Below, piece by piece: positions 56,049-64,000 of a DNA stretch of 64,000 nucleotides; the first letter of the stretch is position 1; every line of letters begins with the position of its first letter. The stretch covers positions 1 through 64,000 of the forward strand of contig JAGOTG010000003.1 in the NCBI GenBank assembly GCA_018061965.1. The letters run 5' to 3'. Below the pieces are notes generated by a model. That model worked only from the letters and a program-made list of their open reading frames with translations, did not search any database and had not been told where the DNA came from. Made by a program: the position numbers and the translations under genes. This DNA comes from Legionellaceae bacterium (lineage in GTDB: Bacteria > Pseudomonadota > Gammaproteobacteria > Legionellales > Legionellaceae).

Positions 56049-56783
56049 TTATTTGAATTTAGCCATATAGCCAAATACAGGATCCCAGATCAATGTTTTG
56101 AGGGTCGAGCAGGATTCCACCAAATCCAACAGCGCGGATTTAGAATGCGTGGCTAACACAATCATATTGGCGGAGCCAGGCACTGGAATGCAGAGACTTG
56201 CTTGGTGAAATACCGATTTTAACTGCTGTAAGACGTGAAACTCTTGTTGGATCCCCACCAAATTTAAGGCTAAAAACCCACGCGGTTCTAGACGCTGTTT
56301 ACATTGATAGAAAAAATCTGGCGTGGAGCAGGTTTTAGGAAACCCCGTGTCAGAATAAAGATCGATTAGTATATGTTGATAATTTGTCTGGGTTTGAGCT
56401 ATGAATATTTGAGCTTCTTGATTCACAATAGTTAGGTCTTGAATGGTGTCGAGCCAGAAATACTGTTTAGCAAGTGCAATGACTTCTGCACTGGCCTCGA
56501 CCGCAGTCAAAAGATGAGGTGGCAGGCGCTGCGCGGTGAGATGAATCACAGCACCGCCCCCCAATCCTAATAAACAAATAGGACCTGGCTGAGTACGAAC
56601 GGCCAATGTAAAAGGGACAAGATAAGGCATGACCGCTTTATGCGGATGGCGGCGATGGATTAAAGTTTGGATGCAGGCATCATCTTGAAAAATAAGCCAA
56701 CGGTAGCTTAAGTTTTGTTGAATAGCAGCGTATTCAGAACGATAGAGATCATAGCCGGCAAAGGTCTGTAAATAAGTGCTCAT
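56049..56783 (-). CDS. spermidine-synthase-like methyltransferase-fold protein
   Basis: The 244-residue protein carries ICLLGLGGGAVIHLTAQRLP and LLTAVEASAEVIALAKQYF, the SAM or decarboxylated-SAM binding region of the spermidine synthase superfamily. LIDLYSDTGFP and SANMIVLATHS also match. It is shorter than SpeE (about 280-300) and the N-terminal beta domain is reduced, so polyamine synthase activity is uncertain. It is divergent from the UDG-like gene. Confidence 0.75.
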   Translation of the reverse strand: MSTYLQTFAGYDLYRSEYAAIQQNLSYRWLIFQDDACIQTLIHRRHPHKAVMPYLVPFTLAVRTQPGPICLLGLGGGAVIHLTAQRLPPHLLTAVEASAEVIALAKQYFWLDTIQDLTIVNQEAQIFIAQTQTNYQHILIDLYSDTGFPKTCSTPDFFYQCKQRLEPRGFLALNLVGIQQEFHVLQQLKSVFHQASLCIPVPGSANMIVLATHSKSALLDLVESCSTLKTLIWDPVFGYMAKFK

Positions 56784-56807
56784 AGGCTAAGCATAGCAGT
56801 TTATTCT

Positions 56808-57581
56808 GTGAAAATGTATGGTAATATTGGGGCGGATCTGAGAGAGCCTAATTTGAAATCACAATCATTCCAAACAGCATTATCCATAGCGCATTCAGAA
56901 TGGCAGCCGATAATAGTCCAAGCCTTGGCAACGATGGATCAAGATTATTTGCAAGGCCTAGCGGAGTCTGATCAATGGTTGCCAGGCTGGTCGCAATTGT
57001 TCGCCGCATTTTCTCAGCCCCTCAATAGGGTGCGTTATGTGTTGCTTGGTGAGTCTCCCTATCCTAGAAAACAATCGGCTAATGGCTATGCTTTTTGGGA
57101 TGCTGCAGTGGGGGACTTGTGGTCTGAGAGTGGTTTGAGTAAAACAGTTAACCGCGCAACATCCCTGCGCAATTTATTAAAAATGCTGATGTACGCCCGT
57201 AATGACTTACAGGATGATTTTTCGCAAACTGCGATTGCTCAATTAGATAAAACCAATTATGTTCGGACTCTGGCTGAGTTGTTCCAGGCTTTGTTAGGGC
57301 ATGGATTTCTCTTGTTAAATGCTTCGTTGGTCTATGAGCCCAAGCGAGTGGTGTACCATGCGAAGCATTGGCGCCCATTTATGGCCAGTATATTCCAACA
57401 TCTGCATCAGGCTGATCCGAATATCAATTTGATTTTATTAGGTAATATTGCGCAGCAAATAGCGCCCACTGATTTGTTTCCTTGTTTTTTAGCGGAGCAC
57501 CCTTACGTGATTAGTTTTGTTCGTAATCCCGATGTGGTGGCTTTTTTTCAACCTTTTAATTTATTGGCCAAGCACAAATGA
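56808..57581 (+). CDS. uracil-DNA-glycosylase-like protein with altered active site
   Basis: The 257-residue protein keeps the family-1 UDG order. GESPYPRKQSANGYAFWDAA (81-100) stands where GQDPYHGPGQAHGLAF occurs. SLRNLLKML, FLLLNASLVYEP, LILLGNIAQ and EHPYVISF match the later blocks. The catalytic Asp of GQDPYH is Ser here (and Gln is Glu), while the late His-Pro is kept. Uracil excision may be weak or replaced by another function. Its stop overlaps ubiG (ATGA). The ATG has no clear Shine-Dalgarno. Confidence 0.75.
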   Translation: MKMYGNIGADLREPNLKSQSFQTALSIAHSEWQPIIVQALATMDQDYLQGLAESDQWLPGWSQLFAAFSQPLNRVRYVLLGESPYPRKQSANGYAFWDAAVGDLWSESGLSKTVNRATSLRNLLKMLMYARNDLQDDFSQTAIAQLDKTNYVRTLAELFQALLGHGFLLLNASLVYEPKRVVYHAKHWRPFMASIFQHLHQADPNINLILLGNIAQQIAPTDLFPCFLAEHPYVISFVRNPDVVAFFQPFNLLAKHK

Positions 57582-58273
57582 CACAAACAACCGTGGATGC
57601 AGAAGAAGTAGCAAAATTTGCGCGTCATGCAGCAGAATGGTGGCAATCTGATGGGGCGTTTCGTACATTACATGATATCAATCCGGTACGTTTGGATTAT
57701 ATTGAGCAGCATCTTGGTTTGCGAGATCAGCGTATTCTAGATATCGGATGCGGCGGGGGTATTTTATGCGAAGGGATGGCCAAACGAGGTGGGCGCGTGA
57801 CGGGTTTGGATGTGGAGCCGGATGCGATTGCTGTGGCTAAGGCGCATGCTAATGCCGGGCATTTGAATATCGACTATGTCTGTCAACCTTTAGAAACCTG
57901 GGTTGCTGCCCCTTTTCCAATTATTACCTGTTTAGAAATGTTAGAACATGTCGCTGATCCACAAATGATTTTGACCGAAGCTGCGAGATTATTGGCCCCA
58001 GGGGGATATTTATTTCTCTCGACTATCAATCGAAGTACTATCGCTTATGCCAAAGTGGTGTTGGCTGCAGAGTATGTTTTAGGATTGTTACCTCGGCGAA
58101 CACATGACTATCAACGGTTTATCAAACCTAGTGAATTGGCGGCGATGGTAAGAGCTGCAGATTTGGAGGTTTTGGATCTGGCGGGTCTGGCTTATTCTCC
58201 TCTGACCAGAACTGCTTCCTTAGTGACGTCGTTAAGCGATAATTATTTGCTGGTGGCTCGTTCCGCACAATAA
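57578..58273 (+). CDS. ubiG: ubiquinone biosynthesis O-methyltransferase
   Basis: UbiG performs both O-methylation steps in ubiquinone synthesis. The 231-residue protein has FARHAAEWWQSDGAFRTLHD, RILDIGCGGGILCEGMAKRG, VTGLDVEPDAIAVAKAHA and LEMLEHVADPQMIL. It overlaps the UDG-like gene at the start and the convergent ProQ-like gene by 31 bp at the end. Confidence 0.95.
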   Translation: MTQTTVDAEEVAKFARHAAEWWQSDGAFRTLHDINPVRLDYIEQHLGLRDQRILDIGCGGGILCEGMAKRGGRVTGLDVEPDAIAVAKAHANAGHLNIDYVCQPLETWVAAPFPIITCLEMLEHVADPQMILTEAARLLAPGGYLFLSTINRSTIAYAKVVLAAEYVLGLLPRRTHDYQRFIKPSELAAMVRAADLEVLDLAGLAYSPLTRTASLVTSLSDNYLLVARSAQ

Positions 58274-58590
58274 CGCTCTTGATAGCGTTTTTGTGCATAT
58301 ATTGCTTGTTCAGCAGTGACTGTGCCATTCGGCTGCCCATATAAATCAATACGTTCAGCCTCTGGTTTCTGCGCGGATAAATAAGCTTTGGATACCGTAT
58401 AATAATTAAGTGCCTCACGAAGAAGTTTTTTACTGCAAGGAGGCGAGTCAAGGCGTTCATATACATCGATGATATCTTCTAAGATACCTAGTTTGAGTGG
58501 TTTCACCAGATGAGGTTTTTGAAAAAAAGCTTTGGGAAACTGCTCAATAAGCCAGCCCACGACCATCTGTTTTTCGGTTTTTATAGCCAT
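58243..58590 (-). CDS. minimal ProQ/FinO-domain RNA chaperone
   Basis: The 115-residue protein is almost a lone FinO domain: GWLIEQFPKAFF, KPLKLGILEDIIDVYERL, LREALNYYTVSKAYLSAQKP and RIDLYGQPNGTVTAEQA match ProQ family blocks, including the Tyr/Lys/Arg surface used for RNA. Without the C-terminal Tudor-like domain it resembles the minimal form known from Neisseria. It should bind structured RNAs. The 3' end overlaps ubiG by 31 bp, convergent. Confidence 0.85.
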   Translation of the reverse strand: MAIKTEKQMVVGWLIEQFPKAFFQKPHLVKPLKLGILEDIIDVYERLDSPPCSKKLLREALNYYTVSKAYLSAQKPEAERIDLYGQPNGTVTAEQAIYAQKRYQERYCAERATSK

Positions 58591-58980
58591 AGTCTCAAGT
58601 ATTTAAAAATTTATCCCCCAAAATTATCATAAGGAGCTCTTTGCCACAACAATTTTTAGTGCAGTTTTTGGTAACTATACCTTTCACGGATGAGTTTTAG
58701 GATTTTAGGCGACTTGATTTTTTTGTTTAGACTACGTTTAAAAGCGAGGAATAGTCTACTCTATTGCGAGTTTTTAAACGTAGTCTAAACGGAAAAAGCA
58801 ATAGCATTCAATCCTAAAACTCATCCGTGGAAGGTATATTCAACTTTAACGCAAATCTGATGTTTTACCGAGCGTCAATAGTTGTGGTCAATAGATGGGT
58901 GTTTTGTATAAAATTTGCGGATATCACAATTTTATCCTAAATTTATAGGTATTAGGTGGTCCAACCTACAGGATGAGGTT
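58591..58980. other. intergenic region between the ProQ-like and chitinase genes
   Basis: No gene is seen. It holds the MITE-like copy at 58676-58838. AGGATGAGG directly precedes the chitinase start and serves as ribosome binding site. I do not see a clear promoter. Confidence 0.6.
58676..58838. mobile_element. MITE-like palindromic element, copy 2
   Basis: The 163-bp sequence matches 39618-39781. The terminal 29-base arms (TATACCTTTCACGGATGAGT and following; reverse complement at the end) differ by one base. The inner arm is TTTAGACTACG / CGTAGTCTAAA, while copy 1 has TTTAGGCTACG / CGTAGCCTAAA. That is a paired change keeping base pairing. Confidence 0.85.
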
Positions 58981-60153
58981 ATGAAAAAAATAGTGCTGGG
59001 TATCAGCTTGTCTGTGATGACTGCAATAAGTTTTTCTGAAGGTGTTCCGTTAGATGATTTCTACCAGGAGTCGAGCCAACTAGAAAAAGACTTGGTATCT
59101 TCGGCTGAGGCAAAAACTGGTAAGATCATTGCTTATTTACCTGGCTGGAGTACGCCTCCTGCTCCAGGTGATTTGGCCGCAGCCGGATATACGCATGTGA
59201 TTGTAGCCTTTGGCGTATTTAGCACCGTTACACCTGGACAAATTATTTCTGCATTCGATTCTGTATCGCCAGCTTATATCAAATCGTTGCAAACGGCAGG
59301 GATTAAAGTATTGTTATCCTTAGGCGGCGCGTCCACAAATATCGTGAATACGACAGTAGATTTTCATTCCGTGCTGTCTAAAGTTTCAGATCCACAATGT
59401 TTTACGGAGGAATTTGTCAGTTCAGTTGAGGATATGCTGACGCAATATGGTTTTGATGGTGTGGATATTGATATTGAGCATGGCTTGATCGGGGCAGGGA
59501 GTTTTATCAAGCCTACTGGGGATATCGCAGTTTTGGCTAAAATTCTGCAAACCCTGCATAAGAACCATCCTGATATTTTATTGAGTTTGGCACCTCAAAT
59601 GAGCAATATTTCTCCAACACAAGGTTTTGGCGACACGTGGGGAAATTACGCTTCGTTGGTAATGCAAACGGCACCGATTTTATCTTGGGTTGGCATTCAA
59701 TTATACAACTCTGGGTGTTGTTTTGGGATTAATAGTATTTGTTATGGCTTTGATCCTCGTCATCCTGAAAAATATGTGGATACGTATGTGGCGATGGCTA
59801 CCAATTTACTCGAGGATTGGCCTGCAAAAGACAGCGCAGATCGGGCAACAGGATTTCAACCCTACGTGAGTTATTTGAAATCATCTCAAATTGTTTTAGG
59901 GTTTCCAGCTGTTGATAAAAATGGTGGCACTGATAACTCGGTGCCTGTCGCTGACATGTCTGCTGTAAAACGCAGCATTAATTGTTTGCGGACCGCCACC
60001 ACGAGTAGCACTAGTTGTAATGAATATACTGCTCCAAGAGCTTACCCGGATATGGGGGGCGTATTTGAATGGCAAGTCACCTACGATCAGAGTAATAATT
60101 ACTATTTTGCCAAATCATTAAAGAATTGTGTTATGTCAGGGAATTGTGAGTAG
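58981..60153 (+). CDS. secreted GH18 chitinase
   Basis: ATG 58981 follows AGGATGAGG, giving 390 residues with a signal peptide (MKKIVLGISLSVMTAISFSE). The GH18 barrel has GKIIAYLPGW, VLLSLGGAST and YGFDGVDIDIEHG with the catalytic DxxDxDxE Glu. The C-terminal DMGGVFEWQV matches the usual barrel end. No chitin-binding domain is present. It is likely exported by the Sec and then perhaps type II pathway (a gspC-like gene occurs at 36320). It hydrolyses chitin or related N-acetylglucosamine polymers. Confidence 0.88.
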   Translation: MKKIVLGISLSVMTAISFSEGVPLDDFYQESSQLEKDLVSSAEAKTGKIIAYLPGWSTPPAPGDLAAAGYTHVIVAFGVFSTVTPGQIISAFDSVSPAYIKSLQTAGIKVLLSLGGASTNIVNTTVDFHSVLSKVSDPQCFTEEFVSSVEDMLTQYGFDGVDIDIEHGLIGAGSFIKPTGDIAVLAKILQTLHKNHPDILLSLAPQMSNISPTQGFGDTWGNYASLVMQTAPILSWVGIQLYNSGCCFGINSICYGFDPRHPEKYVDTYVAMATNLLEDWPAKDSADRATGFQPYVSYLKSSQIVLGFPAVDKNGGTDNSVPVADMSAVKRSINCLRTATTSSTSCNEYTAPRAYPDMGGVFEWQVTYDQSNNYYFAKSLKNCVMSGNCE

Positions 60154-60158
60154 ATTGA

Positions 60159-60240
60159 TATACCTTCTACGGATGAATTTTAGAGATTTTAGCCTTAAAA
60201 AGCGATAGCATAAAAACCTAAAATTCATTCGTGAAAGGTA
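60159..60240. mobile_element. MITE-like palindromic element, short copy 3
   Basis: The ends (TATACCTTCTACGGATGAAT / ATTCATTCGTGAAAGGTACA) match those of the two longer copies. The inner stem is reduced to a short AAAAAGCGATAGCATAAAAA-like centre. It is an internal deletion derivative directly after the chitinase gene. Confidence 0.75.
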
Positions 60241-60246
60241 CATAAG

Positions 60247-60275
60247 CCGAGCCGTGACTTTAGGTCACGGCTCGG
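60247..60275. terminator. strong hairpin after the chitinase gene
   Basis: CCGAGCCGTGAC (60247-60258) pairs perfectly with GTCACGGCTCGG (60264-60275) around a 5-base loop. It lies between convergent chitinase and L,D-transpeptidase genes. Its right arm resembles the repeats at 35026 and 43397. Confidence 0.7.
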
Positions 60276-60289
60276 AAAATAATGGACGG

Positions 60290-60967
60290 TTATGCGATAT
60301 GCGCATAATGTGAGTGTTTGAGGTAATTCCTATCTGGATAATACGCAAAAAGTACCGAACCACCTTTTAATAAATTAATCACAGGTTTAGCCAATTTTTG
60401 ACTGATGGAAGGACATCCCCAGCTGCGGCCAGCACGTCCGGATTTGCGGATAAAATTGGGATCTACATACCAAGCACCATGCATGACTACGCGTCGATCA
60501 TAAGCATTGTCATTAAAGCCTTTTTCTAACCCTTTTAAATTCAAAGAGAGACCGTTGGATCCTGAGTAAGTACTTTGAGTCACATAGGCCCCAAGGCTAC
60601 TGGCTTTGCTGGAAGCTTGGTTAGAAAAATGATGTGGCGTGGTATCTCCTGAATTGACGCCATGCGCTACATAGGTGTTATATAGCAAGCGATTACGGTG
60701 CAAATCAAAAATCCATAGTCTTTGTTTAGAAGAGGGCAGTGAATAGTCAATAACTGCTAAAAGAGGTTTTTTAGCGACACCGGATATCTGAGCTTTTTTG
60801 TACGCCGATAAAGCAAGTTTTAACACAGAACGATTCAATTTGGGTGCTGCACGGCTCAAAGAATTGGTTTTGGTATTAAGATTAAACGAAGTCGCAAAAC
60901 TAGTAGAGTTCGTTATGAAATTTCCTATAAGGAAAACGAGTACAAATAACGTGATATAAGTTCGCAT
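60290..60967 (-). CDS. murein L,D-transpeptidase (YkuD_2-type) domain protein
   Basis: ATG 60967 follows GGAGC and gives 225 residues with an N-terminal signal or anchor (MRTYITLFVLVFLIGNFITN). The catalytic region has VVMHGAWYVD (His) and GRAGRSWGCPSIS with the nucleophile Cys. This family acts on peptidoglycan stem peptides in the periplasm. It is convergent with the chitinase gene. Confidence 0.88.
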   Translation of the reverse strand: MRTYITLFVLVFLIGNFITNSTSFATSFNLNTKTNSLSRAAPKLNRSVLKLALSAYKKAQISGVAKKPLLAVIDYSLPSSKQRLWIFDLHRNRLLYNTYVAHGVNSGDTTPHHFSNQASSKASSLGAYVTQSTYSGSNGLSLNLKGLEKGFNDNAYDRRVVMHGAWYVDPNFIRKSGRAGRSWGCPSISQKLAKPVINLLKGGSVLFAYYPDRNYLKHSHYAHIA

Positions 60968-61134
60968 AATGCTCCATTTTTCTTTTAAATAACAAGCAAT
61001 TATACCAAAAAATGAGTGCAATGTAAAATCTAGACGCTTTCGACGCGACTCGATCTTGACTTGCCCAGTGTGATTTCAGGAGATTTTAAGCTATACTGCG
61101 GCCATTATTTTTACCACTGTTGAGACTATATACT

Positions 61135-64000
61135 ATGTTGGAAAATCGTCAACTTACTGCCCCTCAAGGATTACGTGCTCAAATAGACCACGCTTACCGA
61201 GCTCCAGAGCACCAAATGGTGCAAGATTTGCTGAAAGCCGCGCAATTAGACCCTAGACTGAATAGTGCTATCCGGACTGCGGCAATCAGTTTGGTAGAGG
61301 CGGTACGCGTTGGACGTAAAAAGAACGTGGGGATAGATTCTTTTCTAACGGAATACTCTTTGTCAAGTGAAGAAGGGATTGCCTTGATGTGTCTAGCCGA
61401 AGCATTGTTACGTGTGCCGGATGATCCTACGATTAATGGTCTGATCAAAGATAAAATAAGTTCAGTAAATTGGAAGTCCCACCAAGGCCAGAGTGATTCA
61501 TTTTTTATCAATGCAACCACTTGGGCGCTTATGTTGACTGGCTCGGTCTTAGCCCCAGAAAAAGCTAGTACACGTTTGAATCAAGCGGTTATGACCGTCT
61601 TGAACCGTTCTGGAGAAGGCGTGGTACGTGTTGCCGTTGAAAAAGGCATGCGTATTATGAGTAAGCAATTCGTCATGGGACGTACCATTAAAGAAGCCCT
61701 CAAACGGGCTAAGAAAAAGGAATCACAAGGGTATCGTTATTCCTACGATATGCTGGGTGAAGCTGCTCTGACTCATCATGACGCTGAAAGGTATTTCAAC
61801 GCCTATGCAGCGGCTATTGAAGCGATCGGTACAGAAGCCACGGATATTGGCAATATGGTTGACAAGCCTGGTATTTCTATTAAATTGTCAGCGTTGCATC
61901 CACGCTATCAGGAAGCGCATCGTGAGCGGGTGTTGGAAGAATTGGGCCCCAAATTGTTGGCTCTGTCACAAATGGCCAAAAAACACTCTATTACTTTGAC
62001 TATCGACGCTGAGGAATCCGAACGTCTTGAGCTGTCTATGGATGTGATTGAGAGTGTATTTTCTGACCCTAGCCTGGCAGGATGGAATGGGTTTGGTCTT
62101 GCCGTACAATCTTACCAAAAACGGGCGTTTTATTTATTGGATTGGTTGGCAGATTTGGCTCGGCGTAATCATCGACGAATCATGGTTCGTTTGATCAAAG
62201 GTGCTTATTGGGATAGTGAAATCAAAAAAACCCAAATGCAGGGTTTGAGTGATTATCCGGTTTTTACGCGTAAAGTGTTTACTGATTTGTCTTTCCAGGC
62301 TTGCGCAAAAAAAATATTGACGATGACCGATGTGATTTACCCGCAATTTGCGACACATAACGCCTATTCTGTTGCTTTGATTATGAGTTTAGTGGGTGAT
62401 TATCGTGATTTTGAGTTTCAATGTTTGCACGGTATGGGAACTGAATTATATGAGCAAGTCGTGCCCGAAAATTGTTACAATATTCCGTGTCGGATTTATG
62501 CGCCGGTTGGGAGTCATGAAGATTTATTACCTTATTTGGTGCGCCGCTTATTAGAAAACGGGGCTAATTCTTCTTTTGTGAACCGGATTGTCGATGAATC
62601 AGCGCCGATTGCGGAGTTGGTTCAGGATCCAGTCCAAAAATCAGAGGATTTGCTGAGCAAGATCAATCAAAATATTCCCTTGCCGGCTAATATATTTTTA
62701 CCTGAACGCTCGAATTCTATAGGTATTGATTTATCTAGTCGGAGTGTTCGTGCCAGCCTGCAAGCTGATTTGGTTGCTTTAGAGCCATGGAATTGGCAAG
62801 CATCTCCTGTAATCGGTAGTCAAACCCTGCAAACGGGTACATTGTCACCTGTAGAATCGCCCCAGATCAAGCAAGCGGTTGGGCAGTATTTGGTGGCTAC
62901 CGGGGAAGATCTTGAACTTGCCTTGGTTGAAGCTGAACGGGCATTTGCAACCTGGAGCAAGACCCCAGTTGCAGATCGCAGCATTTGCTTGTTGAAATTT
63001 GCTGATTTGTTAGAAGAAAATATGACTCAATGCTTGGCCATACTCTGTATGGAAGCGGGTAAAACTTGGTCGGATGCGATAGGAGAAGTCCGAGAAGCTG
63101 TTGATTTTTGTCGTTATTATGCAGCCCAGGCGACCAAGCTTTTGAGTGAGCCCACGCATTTACGTGGTTATACCGGTGAAACAAATACGTTGACCCTGCA
63201 CCCACGCGGTACGATATTGTGTATCAGTCCTTGGAATTTTCCTTTGGCAATCTTCACGGGACAGATTGTGGCAGCGCTGATAACGGGAAATTGCGTGATT
63301 GCCAAGCCCGCTGAGCAAACCCCATTGATAGCGTTTCATGCGATACAATGGATGCGAGAAGCGGGATTTCCTGCAGGCGTTATCCAATTAGTAACCGGGT
63401 CTGGTTCGAAAGTGGGTGCGGCTTTGGTGGCTGATAAACGCATCAAAGGCGTCATTTTTACGGGATCAACGCAAACGGCAAATCGTATTCATCAAACCTT
63501 AGCTGCTCGAGAAGAAATTATTCCTTTGATTGCTGAGACTGGTGGTCAAAATGCAATGATTGTTGATTCGTCAGCGCTATTAGAGCAAGTCACGATTGAT
63601 GTGATGAATTCAGCATTTGGGTCGGCTGGTCAGCGTTGTTCCGCGATGAGAGTTTTATTTGTTCAAGAAGATGTTTACCCTAGAATGAAAGAATTGTTAC
63701 AAGGGGCCATGAGTGAATTGTGTATTGGCGACCCACGCTGGTTAACGACAGATGTTGGGCCGGTGATTGATGAAGATGCTTTGCTCGGGTTGCAAGCGCA
63801 TGTCGCAACTTTGTCACAAAAGCATGAGATCATTTATCAATGCAGCTTACCTCAAGCTTGTAGTGCTGGTTATTATATGCCACCCACGGCGATTGCGATT
63901 GAGCATATTAGTGTTTTAGAGAAAGAAGTCTTTGGCCCAGTGTTACATGTGATTCGATATAAGCGTGACCAATTAGATGACGTGATCACACAAATTAATC
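61135..64000 (+). CDS. putA: bifunctional proline dehydrogenase / glutamate-semialdehyde dehydrogenase, 3' end outside window
   Basis: PutA oxidises proline to glutamate in two steps using FAD and NAD+. The open frame runs 955 codons from ATG 61135 to the window edge. The N-terminus lacks a DNA-binding ribbon-helix-helix, so it is not the trifunctional type. The proline dehydrogenase barrel has RLIKGAYWDSEIKKTQ at about 351. The aldehyde dehydrogenase has SPWNFPLAIFTGQIVAALITG, FTGSTQTANRI, ETGGQNAMIV near 801 (Glu) and GQRCSAMR near 833 (catalytic Cys). The last part lies outside. No clear ribosome site precedes the ATG. Confidence 0.95.
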   Translation, partial: MLENRQLTAPQGLRAQIDHAYRAPEHQMVQDLLKAAQLDPRLNSAIRTAAISLVEAVRVGRKKNVGIDSFLTEYSLSSEEGIALMCLAEALLRVPDDPTINGLIKDKISSVNWKSHQGQSDSFFINATTWALMLTGSVLAPEKASTRLNQAVMTVLNRSGEGVVRVAVEKGMRIMSKQFVMGRTIKEALKRAKKKESQGYRYSYDMLGEAALTHHDAERYFNAYAAAIEAIGTEATDIGNMVDKPGISIKLSALHPRYQEAHRERVLEELGPKLLALSQMAKKHSITLTIDAEESERLELSMDVIESVFSDPSLAGWNGFGLAVQSYQKRAFYLLDWLADLARRNHRRIMVRLIKGAYWDSEIKKTQMQGLSDYPVFTRKVFTDLSFQACAKKILTMTDVIYPQFATHNAYSVALIMSLVGDYRDFEFQCLHGMGTELYEQVVPENCYNIPCRIYAPVGSHEDLLPYLVRRLLENGANSSFVNRIVDESAPIAELVQDPVQKSEDLLSKINQNIPLPANIFLPERSNSIGIDLSSRSVRASLQADLVALEPWNWQASPVIGSQTLQTGTLSPVESPQIKQAVGQYLVATGEDLELALVEAERAFATWSKTPVADRSICLLKFADLLEENMTQCLAILCMEAGKTWSDAIGEVREAVDFCRYYAAQATKLLSEPTHLRGYTGETNTLTLHPRGTILCISPWNFPLAIFTGQIVAALITGNCVIAKPAEQTPLIAFHAIQWMREAGFPAGVIQLVTGSGSKVGAALVADKRIKGVIFTGSTQTANRIHQTLAAREEIIPLIAETGGQNAMIVDSSALLEQVTIDVMNSAFGSAGQRCSAMRVLFVQEDVYPRMKELLQGAMSELCIGDPRWLTTDVGPVIDEDALLGLQAHVATLSQKHEIIYQCSLPQACSAGYYMPPTAIAIEHISVLEKEVFGPVLHVIRYKRDQLDDVITQIN

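Overview
The window looks like a chromosome segment of a moderately AT-rich gammaproteobacterium. The rpsB-tsf-pyrH-frr operon, fadIJ, feoABC, panBC, dapDE, ubiG, zapE, mutY and putA all resemble gammaproteobacterial homologues. A divergent CsrA paralogue, a short GspC-like protein, an ankyrin protein, two large coiled-coil proteins and several small secreted or outer-membrane proteins suggest an intracellular or host-associated lineage such as the order Legionellales. That placement is inference, not a measured match.

Left part (1-6408): the 3' end of an IS256-type transposase has cut an IS5/ISNCY-like transposase fragment. Then comes a signalling cluster: a degenerate histidine-kinase-like protein, a receiver protein with an unusual C-terminus, a PAS/HisKA/HATPase kinase carrying two C-terminal receiver domains, and an unknown protein. 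It ends with the C-terminal remnant of a tyrosine integrase and a 50-bp copy of the 3' half of tRNA-Arg(ACG).

Genomic island (6409-25737): it is bounded by two identical 50-bp copies of the tRNA-Arg 3' end (6359-6408 and 25738-25787). The first half is a type I restriction-modification operon: excisionase-like HTH protein, HsdM, DUF1016/YhcG-type nuclease, HsdS, a two-helix membrane protein of unknown function and HsdR. It is followed by a zinc-finger protein and a truncated RecB-like nuclease/superfamily 1 helicase. The truncation abuts the N-terminal part of a different integrase and a hairpin-rich non-coding stretch. The second half holds an unknown 485-residue protein, an ankyrin protein, a HigBA-type toxin-antitoxin pair with a frameshifted toxin, a secreted beta-propeller protein with an outer-membrane barrel protein, a decayed IS6-family element, and a second integrase remnant directly before the intact tRNA-Arg. 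The repeated order integrase remnant then tRNA copy suggests that at least two islands accreted in tandem at this tRNA.

Core region (25741-64000): tRNA-Arg and tRNA-Ser, fadIJ, a PAP2 membrane phosphatase overlapping a CsrA paralogue, a dicarboxylate-type symporter, dapD-dapE, GtrA, a Cys/Met-metabolism PLP enzyme, gspC, a Sel1 lipoprotein, mutY (with nine and a half 40-bp tandem repeats in front of it), panB-panC, a hydrolase-zapE pair, feoABC behind a Fur-box-like site, three secreted or outer-membrane proteins, rpsB-tsf-pyrH-frr with promoter and leader, two coiled-coil proteins that may be paralogues, a methyltransferase, a uracil-DNA-glycosylase-like protein with an altered active-site motif, ubiG, a minimal ProQ/FinO protein, a GH18 chitinase, an L,D-transpeptidase and the start of putA. 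Three copies of a palindromic MITE-like repeat lie at 39618, 58676 and 60159.
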